Shown here: positions 55,084 through 64,000 of the stretch, one piece after another
Layout of the letters: each line of letters opens with the position of its first letter
How positions within the stretch are numbered: position 1 is the stretch's first letter
Program-made: the position numbers and the translations under genes
Notes under the pieces: generated by a model
Seen by the model: the letters and a program-made list of their open reading frames with translations, nothing else
Told to the model about the DNA's origin: nothing
Database searches by the model: none
From: Pseudoalteromonas phenolica
Lineage (GTDB): Bacteria; Pseudomonadota; Gammaproteobacteria; Enterobacterales; Alteromonadaceae
Reading direction: 5' to 3'
DNA: 64,000 bases
NCBI RefSeq assembly: GCF_005886345.1
Contig: NZ_PNEC01000009.1
Location: 62,001-126,000, forward strand

Positions 55084-55542
55084 ATGTTTTCAGGTGCAAG
55101 TGCGCTAAATTTGGATGATAAAGGTCGATTTGCGATACCAACTAAGTATCGCCAACCGCTTTTGTCTGAAGAACAGGGGTCGCTGATTTGCACTATTGCG
55201 ATTAACGAACCATGCCTTTGGTTATACCCTCGCAGCGAGTGGGATGAAATTGCCGCTCGACTTGTAAAGCTCTCCAGTATGAATCCAAGAGCGCGTCGAT
55301 TGCAGCGCATGCTGGTTGGGCACGCCACTGAGTACCAATTAGATAAGAATGGCCGCATTTTACTTTCTCCGGCATTACGTAACTACGCTGGTTTGGGGAA
55401 AAAGATCATGCTAATAGGGCTATTAAATAAATTTGAGATTTGGGATGAGTCGAAATGGCACCAGCAAATGCAGCTTGATACAGAAATTGAGCGTGCAGGT
55501 GACTTTGAGATGACGCCTGAATTTGAAAACTTTTCGCTTTAG
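55084..55542 (+). CDS. mraZ: MraZ, dcw-cluster transcriptional regulator
   Basis: 152-residue DNA-binding protein of the MraZ/AbrB-like fold that forms rings and represses the dcw promoter. It has two SpoVT/AbrB repeats with LDDKGRFAIPTKYR (about 12-25) and LDKNGRILLSPALR (about 87-100). GAGG lies just ahead of the ATG. First gene of the division and cell-wall cluster. Confidence 0.97.
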   Translation: MFSGASALNLDDKGRFAIPTKYRQPLLSEEQGSLICTIAINEPCLWLYPRSEWDEIAARLVKLSSMNPRARRLQRMLVGHATEYQLDKNGRILLSPALRNYAGLGKKIMLIGLLNKFEIWDESKWHQQMQLDTEIERAGDFEMTPEFENFSL

Positions 55543-55566
55543 CAAACAAAAAGGCTTACATATCGC

Positions 55567-56502
55567 ATGACTGCGCAATTTACCCATGTATCAGTTTTGA
55601 TGAATGAAACGTTAGACGCGTTAGATATCAAAGCCGACGGTACCTATATCGATGGCACATTTGGCCGAGGCGGCCATTCGGGTCAAATTCTAAGTCGTTT
55701 GGGCGAACAAGGTCGTTTGCAAGCTATAGATCAGGATCCACAAGCGATCGAAGCCTCTAAGAAATTTGTTGACGATACCCGTTTTAATATCGCACATACG
55801 CGTTTCTCAAACATCGAATCGGTGGCAACAGAAGCGGGTATTCTGGGCCAAGTCGATGGCATTTTATTAGATATTGGCGTTTCTTCCCCGCAATTGGACG
55901 ATGCTGATCGCGGTTTCAGCTTTATGAAAGATGGTCCACTTGATATGCGTATGGATCCAACGTCTGGTCGTAGTGCCGCGCAGTGGTTAGCTGAGGCTGA
56001 ACTTGAAGACATCGCGTTTGTGATCAAAAAGTATGGTGAAGAAAAGTTTGGCCGTCGCATAGCGCATAAAATTGTTGAAACCCGCGACGAAACACCGATT
56101 ACCACTACGAAACAGCTGGCTGATCTAGTTGATGAAGCGGTACCTGTGAAAGATAAGCACAAGCACCCAGCAACGCGCACTTTCCAAGCAATTCGTATTT
56201 ATATCAACAGCGAATTAGAAGAAATTCAAACTGCATTACAAGCGTCGCTTTCGGTATTAAAGCCTGGCGGTCGTTTGGTGGTGATTTCATTCCACTCTTT
56301 GGAAGATCGCATCGTTAAGCAGTTCATTAGGAAACAAAGTAAAGGTGAGGCCGTTCCTCGTGGCTTGCCATTAACTGAAGCGCAGTTGAATAAAAACCTG
56401 ACACTGAAGGCGTTAGGTAAAGCCATAAAACCAACTACTGAGGAAATAGCTGCTAACCCAAGATCACGTAGCTCAGTATTGCGAGTAGCGCAAAAACTAT
56501 AA
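55567..56502 (+). CDS. rsmH: RsmH (MraW), 16S rRNA C1402 N4-methyltransferase
   Basis: SAM-dependent enzyme that methylates N4 of C1402 in 16S rRNA, the same nucleotide whose ribose is methylated by RsmI (17.5 kb here). 311 residues. SAM site [17 protein letters not shown] (about 30-46), [15 protein letters not shown] (about 98-112), and [14 protein letters not shown] (about 238-251). The start is the ATG at 55567. The stop overlaps the ftsL start by one base. Confidence 0.98.
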   Translation: MTAQFTHVSVLMNETLDALDIKADGTYIDGTFGRGGHSGQILSRLGEQGRLQAIDQDPQAIEASKKFVDDTRFNIAHTRFSNIESVATEAGILGQVDGILLDIGVSSPQLDDADRGFSFMKDGPLDMRMDPTSGRSAAQWLAEAELEDIAFVIKKYGEEKFGRRIAHKIVETRDETPITTTKQLADLVDEAVPVKDKHKHPATRTFQAIRIYINSELEEIQTALQASLSVLKPGGRLVVISFHSLEDRIVKQFIRKQSKGEAVPRGLPLTEAQLNKNLTLKALGKAIKPTTEEIAANPRSRSSVLRVAQKL

Positions 56503-56825
56503 TGAACAAACCACAAAGCCGACAGCCTAAGCTGTTTAATGAGATATTTGCAGGCCTTTTAGCGAATAAGCTAACGGGCTTTTTGCTTATTTGTATCTTT
56601 GCTTCGGCTTTGGGGGTTGTACAAGTCACTTATCTGTCTCGTCAGCAAGTGATCCAGCAGGATAAACTCTTACAAGAGCGTGACGAATTGGACTTGCAAT
56701 GGCGTTACTTACTGGTTGAAGAAGAGTTCTATTCGCAACATGCACGCATCGAAGAAGTTGCAACCACGCAGCTAGAAATGAAGCGCCCAACCAGTAAAGA
56801 TGAGCAATTGGTGGTGTTGCCATGA
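56502..56825 (+). CDS. ftsL: FtsL, cell-division protein
   Basis: Bitopic divisome protein (107 residues) with a short cytoplasmic tail, one membrane helix (about 22-42) and a periplasmic leucine-zipper-like coiled coil (about 43-85). It forms the FtsQLB complex that activates FtsWI. The position between rsmH and ftsI is diagnostic. It overlaps ftsI by 4 bases. Confidence 0.94.
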   Translation: MNKPQSRQPKLFNEIFAGLLANKLTGFLLICIFASALGVVQVTYLSRQQVIQQDKLLQERDELDLQWRYLLVEEEFYSQHARIEEVATTQLEMKRPTSKDEQLVVLP

Positions 56826-58639
56826 AAAAAGCAAAAGCCAATAGTTCAAAAACACTCATAACTTGGCGCTTTGCACTGGTGTGTACTGTGTTAGTCATGG
56901 TGTTTTTAACTTTGATGGCCCGTGCTGCCTATCTACAAGTGATTGAGCCCGATCATGCTCGTGAAGAAAGTACAAAACGTACGGTACGTGTTGAAACTCT
57001 AAAAGTGCAACGCGGTATGATTTTTGACAGAAATGGTAAAGAGCTTGCTGTCAGTGTGCCTGTTGTGAGTGTGTATGCTGATCCGCTTGCACTCGATAAA
57101 GCGCTGGGTAAAAGAGTAATTCGTGCTGCGCGTATAAACAAAGAAGATCATAAAGCGTTAGCGGAAAATAAAGAAGAAATGACGTACCGCAAGCAAGTGC
57201 GGTATGACAATGATATTCGTTGGCGCGAGCTTGCAGACGTATTACAAATTGATCACGAAGAAGTAGATGAACGTTTACGTGACAACCCTGCGCGCCGATT
57301 TGTTTACTTAAAGCGTCAAGTTACGCCCGCAGTTGCAAGCTATATCAGTCAATTAAAATTGCCTGGTATTCACTTACTAGACGAATCAAAACGTTACTAT
57401 CCGAGTGGCGAAGTTACCGCACATGTGTTGGGCTTCACCAATATTGATGGTAAAGGCATCGAAGGCATCGAAAAACTATTTGAGAATGCCCTTACAGGTG
57501 CTGAAGGCAAAAGAACCATTCGTAAAGACGCACGTGGTCGTGAGATACAAGTGTTATCGGAGGAACAGCGTGTTGAACCAGAAGATATTCAACTCAGCAT
57601 TGATTTACGTATTCAAGCGATTGCCTATAAGGCCTTAAAAAGTGCGGTATTGAGCTATCAAGCGACTTCAGGCTCTGCCATGGTGGTGGATGTAACAACC
57701 GGTGAAGTACTTGCCATGGTAAACAGTCCAAGCTTCAACCCGAATGATATGCGCGATGCACACCCTTACAAACGTCGAAATCGCGCCATTACTGATTTAT
57801 TTGAGCCCGGCTCAACCCTTAAACCGCTGGCTGTGTTAGCTGGGCTTGATCATGATGTGATTGAAGCCGATGACACCATAAATACCTTTCCGGGCTGGAT
57901 GCGCCTAGGTGGCAGCTTAGTTAAAGACGAGCGTAATCACGGTGAAATGACACTCAGAGAAATTCTTAAAGTATCTTCGAACATGGGCGTGGCTAAAATT
58001 AGCCAAATGCTGCCTAAGGAATATTTGGTTGGTTTATATCAAAAAGTAGGCTTTGGTGAAGATACCGGCACCTTGATGGTGGGTGAGAGTAGTGGCTTGT
58101 TTTACCCAAATCGTCGTTGGTCTGATTTTGAAATTGCAACCTTATCATATGGCTATGCGGTCTCAGTGAGTACCGCGCAAGTAGCGCGTTTATATGCCAC
58201 ATTTGGCGCAGGGGGCATTTCTCGTCCATTAACCATTCTAAAACAAGATACGCCGCCAGAGGGTGAGCGTCTATTCAAAGAAGAAGATGTCAAAGCGGTT
58301 GTAGAAATGATGGAGTCCGTATTTGAAAAAGGCGGCACTGCGGCAAATGTCAAAGTCGATGGCTACCGTGCAGCGGGTAAAACCGGTACTTCTGAAAAAG
58401 CAGTAGCCGGTGGATATGGTGATGAATATGTTGGTTACTTTGCCGGTGTAGCCCCAGTTTCGAACCCGCGCTTAGCTGTGGTGGTGATGATCAATGAGCC
58501 TGGCGGTGATGTTTATTACGGTGGTCAAACAGCAGGCCCTGCATTTGCAGAAATTATGTCGAATGCATTACGCATTTTGAATGTGGCACCAGATAAAGGC
58601 CGCGTTGCTTATTTGTCGGAGAAAAAAGATGCACTCTAA
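56822..58639 (+). CDS. ftsI: FtsI (PBP3), septal peptidoglycan transpeptidase
   Basis: Division-specific class B penicillin-binding protein, 605 residues. Membrane anchor (about 16-36), non-catalytic pedestal domain, then transpeptidase with catalytic Ser in GSTLKPLAV (SxxK, about 337-345), SSN in VSSNMGVAK (about 383-391) and KTGTSEK (about 520-526). It acts with FtsW in septal synthesis and is the target of aztreonam-type beta-lactams. The 3' end overlaps murE. Confidence 0.98.
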   Translation: MKKAKANSSKTLITWRFALVCTVLVMVFLTLMARAAYLQVIEPDHAREESTKRTVRVETLKVQRGMIFDRNGKELAVSVPVVSVYADPLALDKALGKRVIRAARINKEDHKALAENKEEMTYRKQVRYDNDIRWRELADVLQIDHEEVDERLRDNPARRFVYLKRQVTPAVASYISQLKLPGIHLLDESKRYYPSGEVTAHVLGFTNIDGKGIEGIEKLFENALTGAEGKRTIRKDARGREIQVLSEEQRVEPEDIQLSIDLRIQAIAYKALKSAVLSYQATSGSAMVVDVTTGEVLAMVNSPSFNPNDMRDAHPYKRRNRAITDLFEPGSTLKPLAVLAGLDHDVIEADDTINTFPGWMRLGGSLVKDERNHGEMTLREILKVSSNMGVAKISQMLPKEYLVGLYQKVGFGEDTGTLMVGESSGLFYPNRRWSDFEIATLSYGYAVSVSTAQVARLYATFGAGGISRPLTILKQDTPPEGERLFKEEDVKAVVEMMESVFEKGGTAANVKVDGYRAAGKTGTSEKAVAGGYGDEYVGYFAGVAPVSNPRLAVVVMINEPGGDVYYGGQTAGPAFAEIMSNALRILNVAPDKGRVAYLSEKKDAL

Positions 58640-60113
58640 CTTATCTCACACATTAGCAACATTAAATATTGAGTATTCAGGGGCTGAACTGCCTACTCAA
58701 ACTGCTGACTTACAGCTCGATAGCCGTGCTGCGAAAGCCGATGATGTATTTATTGCCATTAAAGGCCATGTAAGTAATGGCGAAAACTTTATTGCTGCGG
58801 CTTTTAAAAATGGCGCTAGCTGTGTTTTGGTTGACGCAACGAGTTTTGCTGAGCTGGATCAAAGTTTAGGTTTGCTGATCCCTGTTGAGAATTTGGCTGA
58901 GCGTATCGCTGAAATTGCCAAAACCTATTATCAAAGTCCGACCGAACGTTTAAAAGTGATTGGTGTAACAGGCACCAATGGTAAGTCAACCACGACAGCC
59001 ATGATAGCAGCATTGGCAGATGCCATTGATGCGTCGGCTGCGGTTGTAGGTACTTTGGGTTATGGCAAAGAAGATGAATTAACGCCACTGCAAAATACCA
59101 CGCCGTCGGCTGTGGACTTACAACGTATTTTTGCAACCCTTGCAGAACATAATCAACTTGCGGCGATCGAAGTTTCATCTCATGGTTTAGTTCAAGGCCG
59201 TGTAAAAGAAACACAGTTCAGTACGGCGGTCTTTACTAATCTGTCTCGTGATCATTTAGATTATCACGGTGACATGCACAGTTATGCCGAAGCAAAGCGC
59301 TTGCTGTTTACAGATTGTATGCCAAAACACTGTGTTTTAAATCATGATGATGCAGTGGCGAAAAGCTGGATCGCACAATCTAGTTTTAGCAATCTAGTGG
59401 TGTATGGCAAAAAGCCAACAGCACACAGTTTTTCTCAGTTTGTTTGGTTTGATGAGGTCGAATGTCATCAAGCGGGTATTCGTGCAACGCTCTTCACTTC
59501 TTGGGGTGAAGCGACCATTAATGTACCGCTATTTGGTCAATTTAACCTTTATAACTTAGCGGCTGCGATGGCGGCACTCTTGGTTGAAGGCTATGGCTTT
59601 AGGGCATTGTGTAATGCGGTTTCTTCTCTTAAACCAGTTGCGGGTCGTATGCAGGCATTTTCGGTCGAAGGTAAGCCGACTTGCGTGGTTGATTATGCGC
59701 ACACTCCAGATGCGTTGGCTTTGGCGTTACAAGCGCTTCAGCAGCATGTACCAGGTCAAGTGACTTGTGTGTTTGGCTGTGGTGGCGATCGCGATAAAGG
59801 CAAGCGCCCTATGATGGCGCAAGCGGCTGAACAAAACGCCGATAAACTGGTGATCACCAGCGACAACCCGCGCAGTGAAAACCCCGACGATATTATCACG
59901 GACGTTAAGGCTGGGCTCAGTCAACCTGAGTATGCTTACTGCCAACCTGACCGAGCTAAAGCCATTGCCTATGCGGTTGAGCATACATCTGCTTCAGGCG
60001 TGGTACTGGTAGCTGGCAAGGGACATGAAGATTATCAAATTATCGGTGATCAAACGATCACCTTCTGTGACAGAGCATGGGTAATGAAAATTTTAAAAGG
60101 GGATAAAGCATGA
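58629..60113 (+). CDS. murE: MurE, UDP-MurNAc-tripeptide synthetase (meso-DAP adding)
   Basis: Adds meso-diaminopimelate to UDP-MurNAc-L-Ala-D-Glu in the cytoplasm. I chose the ATG at 58629, which overlaps the ftsI stop by 11 bases and gives 494 residues (E. coli 495). ATP site GVTGTNGKSTTTAMIA (about 110-125). The DNPR signature in ITSDNPRSENP (about 408-418) is the specificity mark for meso-DAP rather than lysine. Confidence 0.98.
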   Translation: MHSNLSHTLATLNIEYSGAELPTQTADLQLDSRAAKADDVFIAIKGHVSNGENFIAAAFKNGASCVLVDATSFAELDQSLGLLIPVENLAERIAEIAKTYYQSPTERLKVIGVTGTNGKSTTTAMIAALADAIDASAAVVGTLGYGKEDELTPLQNTTPSAVDLQRIFATLAEHNQLAAIEVSSHGLVQGRVKETQFSTAVFTNLSRDHLDYHGDMHSYAEAKRLLFTDCMPKHCVLNHDDAVAKSWIAQSSFSNLVVYGKKPTAHSFSQFVWFDEVECHQAGIRATLFTSWGEATINVPLFGQFNLYNLAAAMAALLVEGYGFRALCNAVSSLKPVAGRMQAFSVEGKPTCVVDYAHTPDALALALQALQQHVPGQVTCVFGCGGDRDKGKRPMMAQAAEQNADKLVITSDNPRSENPDDIITDVKAGLSQPEYAYCQPDRAKAIAYAVEHTSASGVVLVAGKGHEDYQIIGDQTITFCDRAWVMKILKGDKA

Positions 60114-61513
60114 TCACAATGGATTTTGCTTGGCTTACAGCCGTATTAAACACCCCAGTAAGTTGTGGCGAGAATTTATCTGTCAGCAATATCAACACCG
60201 ACACCAGAACAATAAAAAATGATGAGGTGTTTTTAGCGCTGAAAGGGCCAAACTTTGACGGACATAAGTTCGTCCAGCAAGCGTATGAAAAAGGCGCCAT
60301 TGCAGCGATTGTCGATAAACCCGTGGAATGCGATATTCCTCAGTTTGTGGTGGCCGATACACGCTTAGCTTTAGGACATATAGGTGCTGCCGTAATTGCA
60401 CAAGTAGCGCCAAAAACCATTGCCATTACGGGGAGTGTGGGTAAAACCACAGTGAAAGAAATGTGCGCGGCGATTTTGTCGCAAAAAGGCAAAGTGCTGG
60501 CAACTAATGGCAATTTTAATAATGACATCGGTGTACCGCTGACGTTAATTCGTTTGTCTGAAGACGACGAGTATGCGGTGATTGAACTTGGTGCTAACCA
60601 TATTGGCGAGATTGCTTATACCACGCAAATGACTAAGCCAGACGTGGCTGCAATTTGTAATGTTGCACCAGCGCACATTGAAGGTTTTGGTTCAATCGAA
60701 GGTGTGGCGCAGGCCAAAGGTGAGATTTTTTCTGGATTAAAAGCAGATGGTTGTGCCGTTTTTAATTGCGATATTAATCCTGAGTTTCGCCAGATGTGGG
60801 ATAGCAGCATGTTTGATAAGCGCATCAAACGCATTGCCACCCATGAACAGCTCGATATTTGGGCTGAACAAGTGACGCTAAACGACACTGCTCACGCTAG
60901 CTTCTTACTTTGTGATGGTGAACAAAAAGTACCTGTGACGCTGGCGTTACCAGGAGAGCACAATGTCACCAACGCTCTAATTGCAGCGGCTCTGACCACT
61001 GAGCTAGGTGCTAGCTTAAATGAAGTGGTAGCGGCGCTTGAGAGCATGAGTGCAGTCAAAGGTCGTGTGAACCTTATAAAGGTCAACGAAAATTTAACTG
61101 TGATTGACGATACCTACAATGCCAATGTGCGCTCGGTCAAAGCGGCAATTGATTTATTGACTAAAATGCCGGGCTATAAGGTATTTGCATTAGGCGATAT
61201 GGGCGAGCTTGGTGAACATGCTCGTGAGTATCATCAAGAGGTCGGTGAATATGCCAAGCAGCAAGGTATCGACGCGTTATTTACCTTAGGGGTACTGAGC
61301 CGTTATAGCAGTGATGTGTTTGAAATTGCCGATAGACACTTTTCAACGCGTCCGCATTTATTGGCCGCAATTAATCAAACTTTAGCGGCGCAAAATGGTC
61401 CATGTACTGTGATAGTGAAAGGCTCTCGCAGTGCGCGTATGGAATTACTAGTAGAAGAATTAATAACAACAAGTGGTGAACAAGCAGCCACAGATGGAGT
61501 ATCAGCATGTTAG
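60110..61513 (+). CDS. murF: MurF, UDP-MurNAc-tripeptide-D-Ala-D-Ala ligase
   Basis: Joins D-Ala-D-Ala to the UDP-MurNAc tripeptide, completing the cytoplasmic pentapeptide precursor. 467 residues. ATP site [13 protein letters not shown] (about 105-117), [10 protein letters not shown] (about 139-148), the [10 protein letters not shown] stretch and [17 protein letters not shown] (about 332-348). It starts inside the murE stop (ATGA); an internal ATG at 60119 is an alternative. It overlaps mraY by 7 bases. Confidence 0.98.
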   Translation: MITMDFAWLTAVLNTPVSCGENLSVSNINTDTRTIKNDEVFLALKGPNFDGHKFVQQAYEKGAIAAIVDKPVECDIPQFVVADTRLALGHIGAAVIAQVAPKTIAITGSVGKTTVKEMCAAILSQKGKVLATNGNFNNDIGVPLTLIRLSEDDEYAVIELGANHIGEIAYTTQMTKPDVAAICNVAPAHIEGFGSIEGVAQAKGEIFSGLKADGCAVFNCDINPEFRQMWDSSMFDKRIKRIATHEQLDIWAEQVTLNDTAHASFLLCDGEQKVPVTLALPGEHNVTNALIAAALTTELGASLNEVVAALESMSAVKGRVNLIKVNENLTVIDDTYNANVRSVKAAIDLLTKMPGYKVFALGDMGELGEHAREYHQEVGEYAKQQGIDALFTLGVLSRYSSDVFEIADRHFSTRPHLLAAINQTLAAQNGPCTVIVKGSRSARMELLVEELITTSGEQAATDGVSAC

Positions 61514-62589
61514 TGTGGTTGGCTGAATATTTAACCCAATATTATAGTGGCTTTAACGTCTTCTCTTACCTAACGCTGCGTGCGATTTTAGGTATTTTAA
61601 CGGCCTTATTGTTATCGCTTTATTTCGGTCCGATTTTGATCCGCGCACTTCAGCGCATGCAAATTGGTCAAACAGTGCGTGATGATGGCCCTGAGTCACA
61701 TTTATCTAAGTCTGGTACGCCGACCATGGGTGGGGTGTTGATCTTAGGCGCCATTTTTACCAGCACTTTAATGTGGGGCGACTTAAGCAATAAATACGTG
61801 TGGGTGACGCTATTTGTTTTAGGTAGCTTGGGCGTTGTTGGTTTTGTTGATGACTATCGCAAAGTGATCCGCAAAGATTCAAAAGGTTTAATCGCTCGTT
61901 GGAAGTACTTCTGGCAGTCGGTGATCGCCATGACTGTGGCGAGCTTCTTATATTTCACTTCACTAGACCCAAATGAAACTGTGCTAGTTGTGCCTTTCTT
62001 GAAAGAAGTGATGCCGCAACTTGGTATTTTCTATTTGATCATGAGCTATTTTGTGATTGTTGGTACATCTAATGCGGTAAACTTGACCGATGGTCTTGAT
62101 GGCTTAGCGATTGTTCCGACTATTTTAGTAGCTTCAGCCCTTGCGATTATTGCCTATCTAACAGGTAACGCGAATTTCTCGGAGTACTTACATTTACCAC
62201 ACCTACCACTGGCTAGTGAGCTGGTCGTAGTGTGTACCGCCATTGTTGGCGCGGGCCTAGGGTTCTTATGGTTTAACACCTATCCTGCACAAGTATTTAT
62301 GGGTGATGTAGGTTCATTGGCGCTAGGTGGTGCGCTGGGTATTATCGCGATTTTAGTACGTCAAGAGTTGGTGTTATTGATTATGGGTGGCGTGTTTGTG
62401 ATGGAGGCGCTGTCGGTCATTTTGCAGGTCGGTTCATACAAACTACGTGGTCAGCGCATTTTTAGAATGGCACCGATCCACCACCATTATGAATTAAAGG
62501 GTTGGCCGGAGCCGCGTGTGATCGTGCGCTTTTGGATCATTTCGATTGTATTAGTACTCGCTGGATTGGCAACGCTGAAGATCAGATAA
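61507..62589 (+). CDS. mraY: MraY, phospho-MurNAc-pentapeptide translocase
   Basis: Integral membrane enzyme that transfers phospho-MurNAc-pentapeptide to undecaprenyl phosphate, making lipid I. 360 residues (same as E. coli) with about ten helices. Active-site motifs: FVDDYRKV (about 115-122), [10 protein letters not shown] (about 190-199), [12 protein letters not shown] (about 265-276) and the [15 protein letters not shown] loop (about 321-335). Confidence 0.98.
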   Translation: MLVWLAEYLTQYYSGFNVFSYLTLRAILGILTALLLSLYFGPILIRALQRMQIGQTVRDDGPESHLSKSGTPTMGGVLILGAIFTSTLMWGDLSNKYVWVTLFVLGSLGVVGFVDDYRKVIRKDSKGLIARWKYFWQSVIAMTVASFLYFTSLDPNETVLVVPFLKEVMPQLGIFYLIMSYFVIVGTSNAVNLTDGLDGLAIVPTILVASALAIIAYLTGNANFSEYLHLPHLPLASELVVVCTAIVGAGLGFLWFNTYPAQVFMGDVGSLALGGALGIIAILVRQELVLLIMGGVFVMEALSVILQVGSYKLRGQRIFRMAPIHHHYELKGWPEPRVIVRFWIISIVLVLAGLATLKIR

Positions 62590-63915
62590 ATGCAGTATTT
62601 AAACGAGTTAAAAAATAAAAACATCACTGTGCTCGGACTGGGAATTACCGGTCTGGGCATTGTGCGTTTTTTACTGTCTCACGGTATTACGCCACGCGTG
62701 GTCGACAGCCGTGCTGTGCCGCCGGGTTCGCAATGGCTTGCTGATAATGCGCCTGATTGTGAAGCGGTGTTTGGTTCGCTGGCGCAGGCGAGTTTACCTA
62801 GCGCTGATTTAATCATTATCAGCCCTGGTATTGCGTTATTTGAACAAAGTGTTGCTGAGGCGATAGCGCAAGGTGTTGAAGTTATCGGTGATATCGAGTT
62901 GTTTGCACGCTTAAACACGAAACCTGTCATCGCGGTAACCGGTTCAAATGGTAAATCGACGGTGGTGAGTCTTGCCACTGAAGTGCTTAAAGAGGCTGGT
63001 TATAAAGTGGGGCTAGGCGGTAATATTGGCACCGCTGCGCTAGACCTTCTTGAGCAAGATTTTGATGTATTTGTCTTAGAGTTATCGAGCTTCCAGCTCG
63101 AAACCACGCAAAGTCTAGTGTGTACCAGTGCCATGATCTTAAATGTCACTGAAGATCATATGGATCGTTACCCCGATTTCGCCGCCTATTGCCAAGCGAA
63201 ACAGCGAATTTATCAACATGCCAAGCATGTCGTATTTAACGCCATAGATAACAATACATTTGCCAATGCAGGTGTCGGTGTGAGTGTGGCATTAGCGCAA
63301 GCAGATTATTGTCTTCAGACACATGACGGTGATTTGTATTTCGCTGCACATCAGCAGCCAGTTTTGCCTGTCTCTAGTTTGACTATGGTGGGTAAACACA
63401 ACCAATTTAATGCGTTGGCTGTAATGGCATTGCTTGAGCCTTTTAACATTGATAAAGCGGCATTTGCAGCAGCATTTAAAAACTTCACAGGCCTGGCACA
63501 TCGTTGTCAGTTAGTGGCTGATGTAGCGGGAGTTAAATACTTCAATGATTCTAAAGCAACCAATGTCGGTGCGACGGTCGCTGCACTAGAAAGCTTAAAA
63601 GATGATGTAAACAAAATCGTGCTTATTGCCGGTGGTGATGCTAAAGGGGCTGATTTATCATCTTTACGTGAACCGTTGCAAGCAGCATGCCGCGCTGTGA
63701 TTTGTTTTGGTCAAGATGGAGCAAAGTTTTTACCACTACATGAGCAAAGCCAGCTCGTTGCTGATTTACAACAAGCCATTGTAAAGGCGCAGTCACTGGC
63801 ACAAAACGGCGATGCAGTGTTATTAGCGCCGGCCTGTGCCAGCATAGATATGTTCCCGAATTACATGGTGCGCGGCGAAGCGTTTTGTAAAGTCGTAGCG
63901 GAGCTTGCGCTATGA
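62590..63915 (+). CDS. murD: MurD, UDP-MurNAc-L-Ala-D-Glu ligase
   Basis: Adds D-glutamate to UDP-MurNAc-L-Ala. 441 residues. N-terminal UDP-binding domain (VLGLGITGLGIVRFLL, about 15-30), ATP site AVTGSNGKSTVVSL (about 116-129), LELSSFQLE (about 163-171) and FNDSKATNVGATVAALES (about 318-335). It starts directly after the mraY stop and shares an ATGA overlap with ftsW. Confidence 0.98.
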   Translation: MQYLNELKNKNITVLGLGITGLGIVRFLLSHGITPRVVDSRAVPPGSQWLADNAPDCEAVFGSLAQASLPSADLIIISPGIALFEQSVAEAIAQGVEVIGDIELFARLNTKPVIAVTGSNGKSTVVSLATEVLKEAGYKVGLGGNIGTAALDLLEQDFDVFVLELSSFQLETTQSLVCTSAMILNVTEDHMDRYPDFAAYCQAKQRIYQHAKHVVFNAIDNNTFANAGVGVSVALAQADYCLQTHDGDLYFAAHQQPVLPVSSLTMVGKHNQFNALAVMALLEPFNIDKAAFAAAFKNFTGLAHRCQLVADVAGVKYFNDSKATNVGATVAALESLKDDVNKIVLIAGGDAKGADLSSLREPLQAACRAVICFGQDGAKFLPLHEQSQLVADLQQAIVKAQSLAQNGDAVLLAPACASIDMFPNYMVRGEAFCKVVAELAL

Positions 63916-64000
63916 TGACCTTCGCTGAGCTGAGAATGCAACTTACGCCAAAACAGTCAAATGCACTTTTTGATGTGCCTTTGATGTACGCCATGCTGTG
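63912..64000 (+). CDS. ftsW: FtsW, septal peptidoglycan glycosyltransferase (3' partial)
   Basis: Only the first 29 codons are visible. The ATG at 63912 overlaps the murD stop (ATGA). The N-terminus is polar (MMTFAELRMQ), and the hydrophobic region begins near PLMYAML at the window edge, as in FtsW before its first helix. The assignment rests mainly on the fixed dcw order murD-ftsW. Confidence 0.85.
   Translation, partial: MMTFAELRMQLTPKQSNALFDVPLMYAML

Overview
The window looks like chromosomal DNA of a marine gammaproteobacterium of the order Alteromonadales, most probably Pseudoalteromonas. This rests on gene content and synteny (mla-murA, degQ/degS, zapG/zapE, rplM-rpsI, petABC-sspAB, lpoA/rsmI-rnpB, hdfR/maoP, the dcw cluster), low GC, many sensor and c-di-GMP proteins, and short ACCAATC-type palindromic repeats between genes. 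The assignment is an inference; no 16S gene is present.

Layout. (1) 1-3.7 kb, plus strand: the 3' part of the Mla phospholipid-transport operon (mlaE partial, mlaD, mlaC, mlaB), then ibaG and murA. (2) 3.8-7.0 kb, minus strand: the periplasmic quality-control proteases degS and degQ, then zapG; zapE is divergent from zapG. (3) 8.4-13.7 kb, plus strand: rplM-rpsI, the cytochrome bc1 operon petABC, and sspA-sspB. (4) 14.0-18.8 kb: dolP-diaA-yraN-lpoA (minus) divergent from rsmI, followed by the RNase P RNA gene rnpB. (5) 18.9-54.7 kb: a more variable stretch. It holds an M48 protease/DUF898 pair; a cupredoxin-DUF3034-truncated haemoglobin lipoprotein cluster; an extracellular solute-binding protein; a secreted repeat protein; a TonB-dependent receptor with a metallophosphoesterase lipoprotein; a degenerate GGDEF protein with an AraC regulator; a two-component system beside two spondin-domain proteins; hdfR/maoP; an ATP-grasp ligase with an N-formylglutamate-amidohydrolase/HExxxH-peptidase fusion; two large hybrid kinases; a TetR-controlled hydrolase operon; a DUF885 lipoprotein; and a GGDEF/EAL gene broken by an amber codon. 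(6) 55.0-64.0 kb, plus strand: the dcw cluster mraZ-rsmH-ftsL-ftsI-murE-murF-mraY-murD-ftsW (partial), with a promoter and four MraZ boxes in front.

How the genes fit together. Much of the core serves the envelope: lipid asymmetry (Mla, DolP), peptidoglycan precursors and septal synthesis (MurA, MurE, MurF, MraY, MurD, FtsI/L/W, LpoA), division accessories (ZapG, ZapE) and periplasmic proteolysis (DegQ/DegS). The variable middle is rich in sensing and nutrient uptake.

The most unusual system is the two-gene unit at 38.0-41.0 kb. An ATP-grasp amide ligase is translationally coupled to a fusion of an N-formylglutamate-amidohydrolase-like domain with a DUF1704 (MATCAP/QEGLA) HExxxH peptidase. 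This is formally a make-and-remove pair for an amino-acid tag and resembles the tubulin tyrosine ligase/MATCAP cycle. Other points worth a look: a DiaA that has lost its SIS ligand loop but keeps its DnaA-contact residues; a family of internally deleted palindromic elements; four TGG boxes at exactly 10-bp spacing before mraZ; and a clear TetR-type operator.
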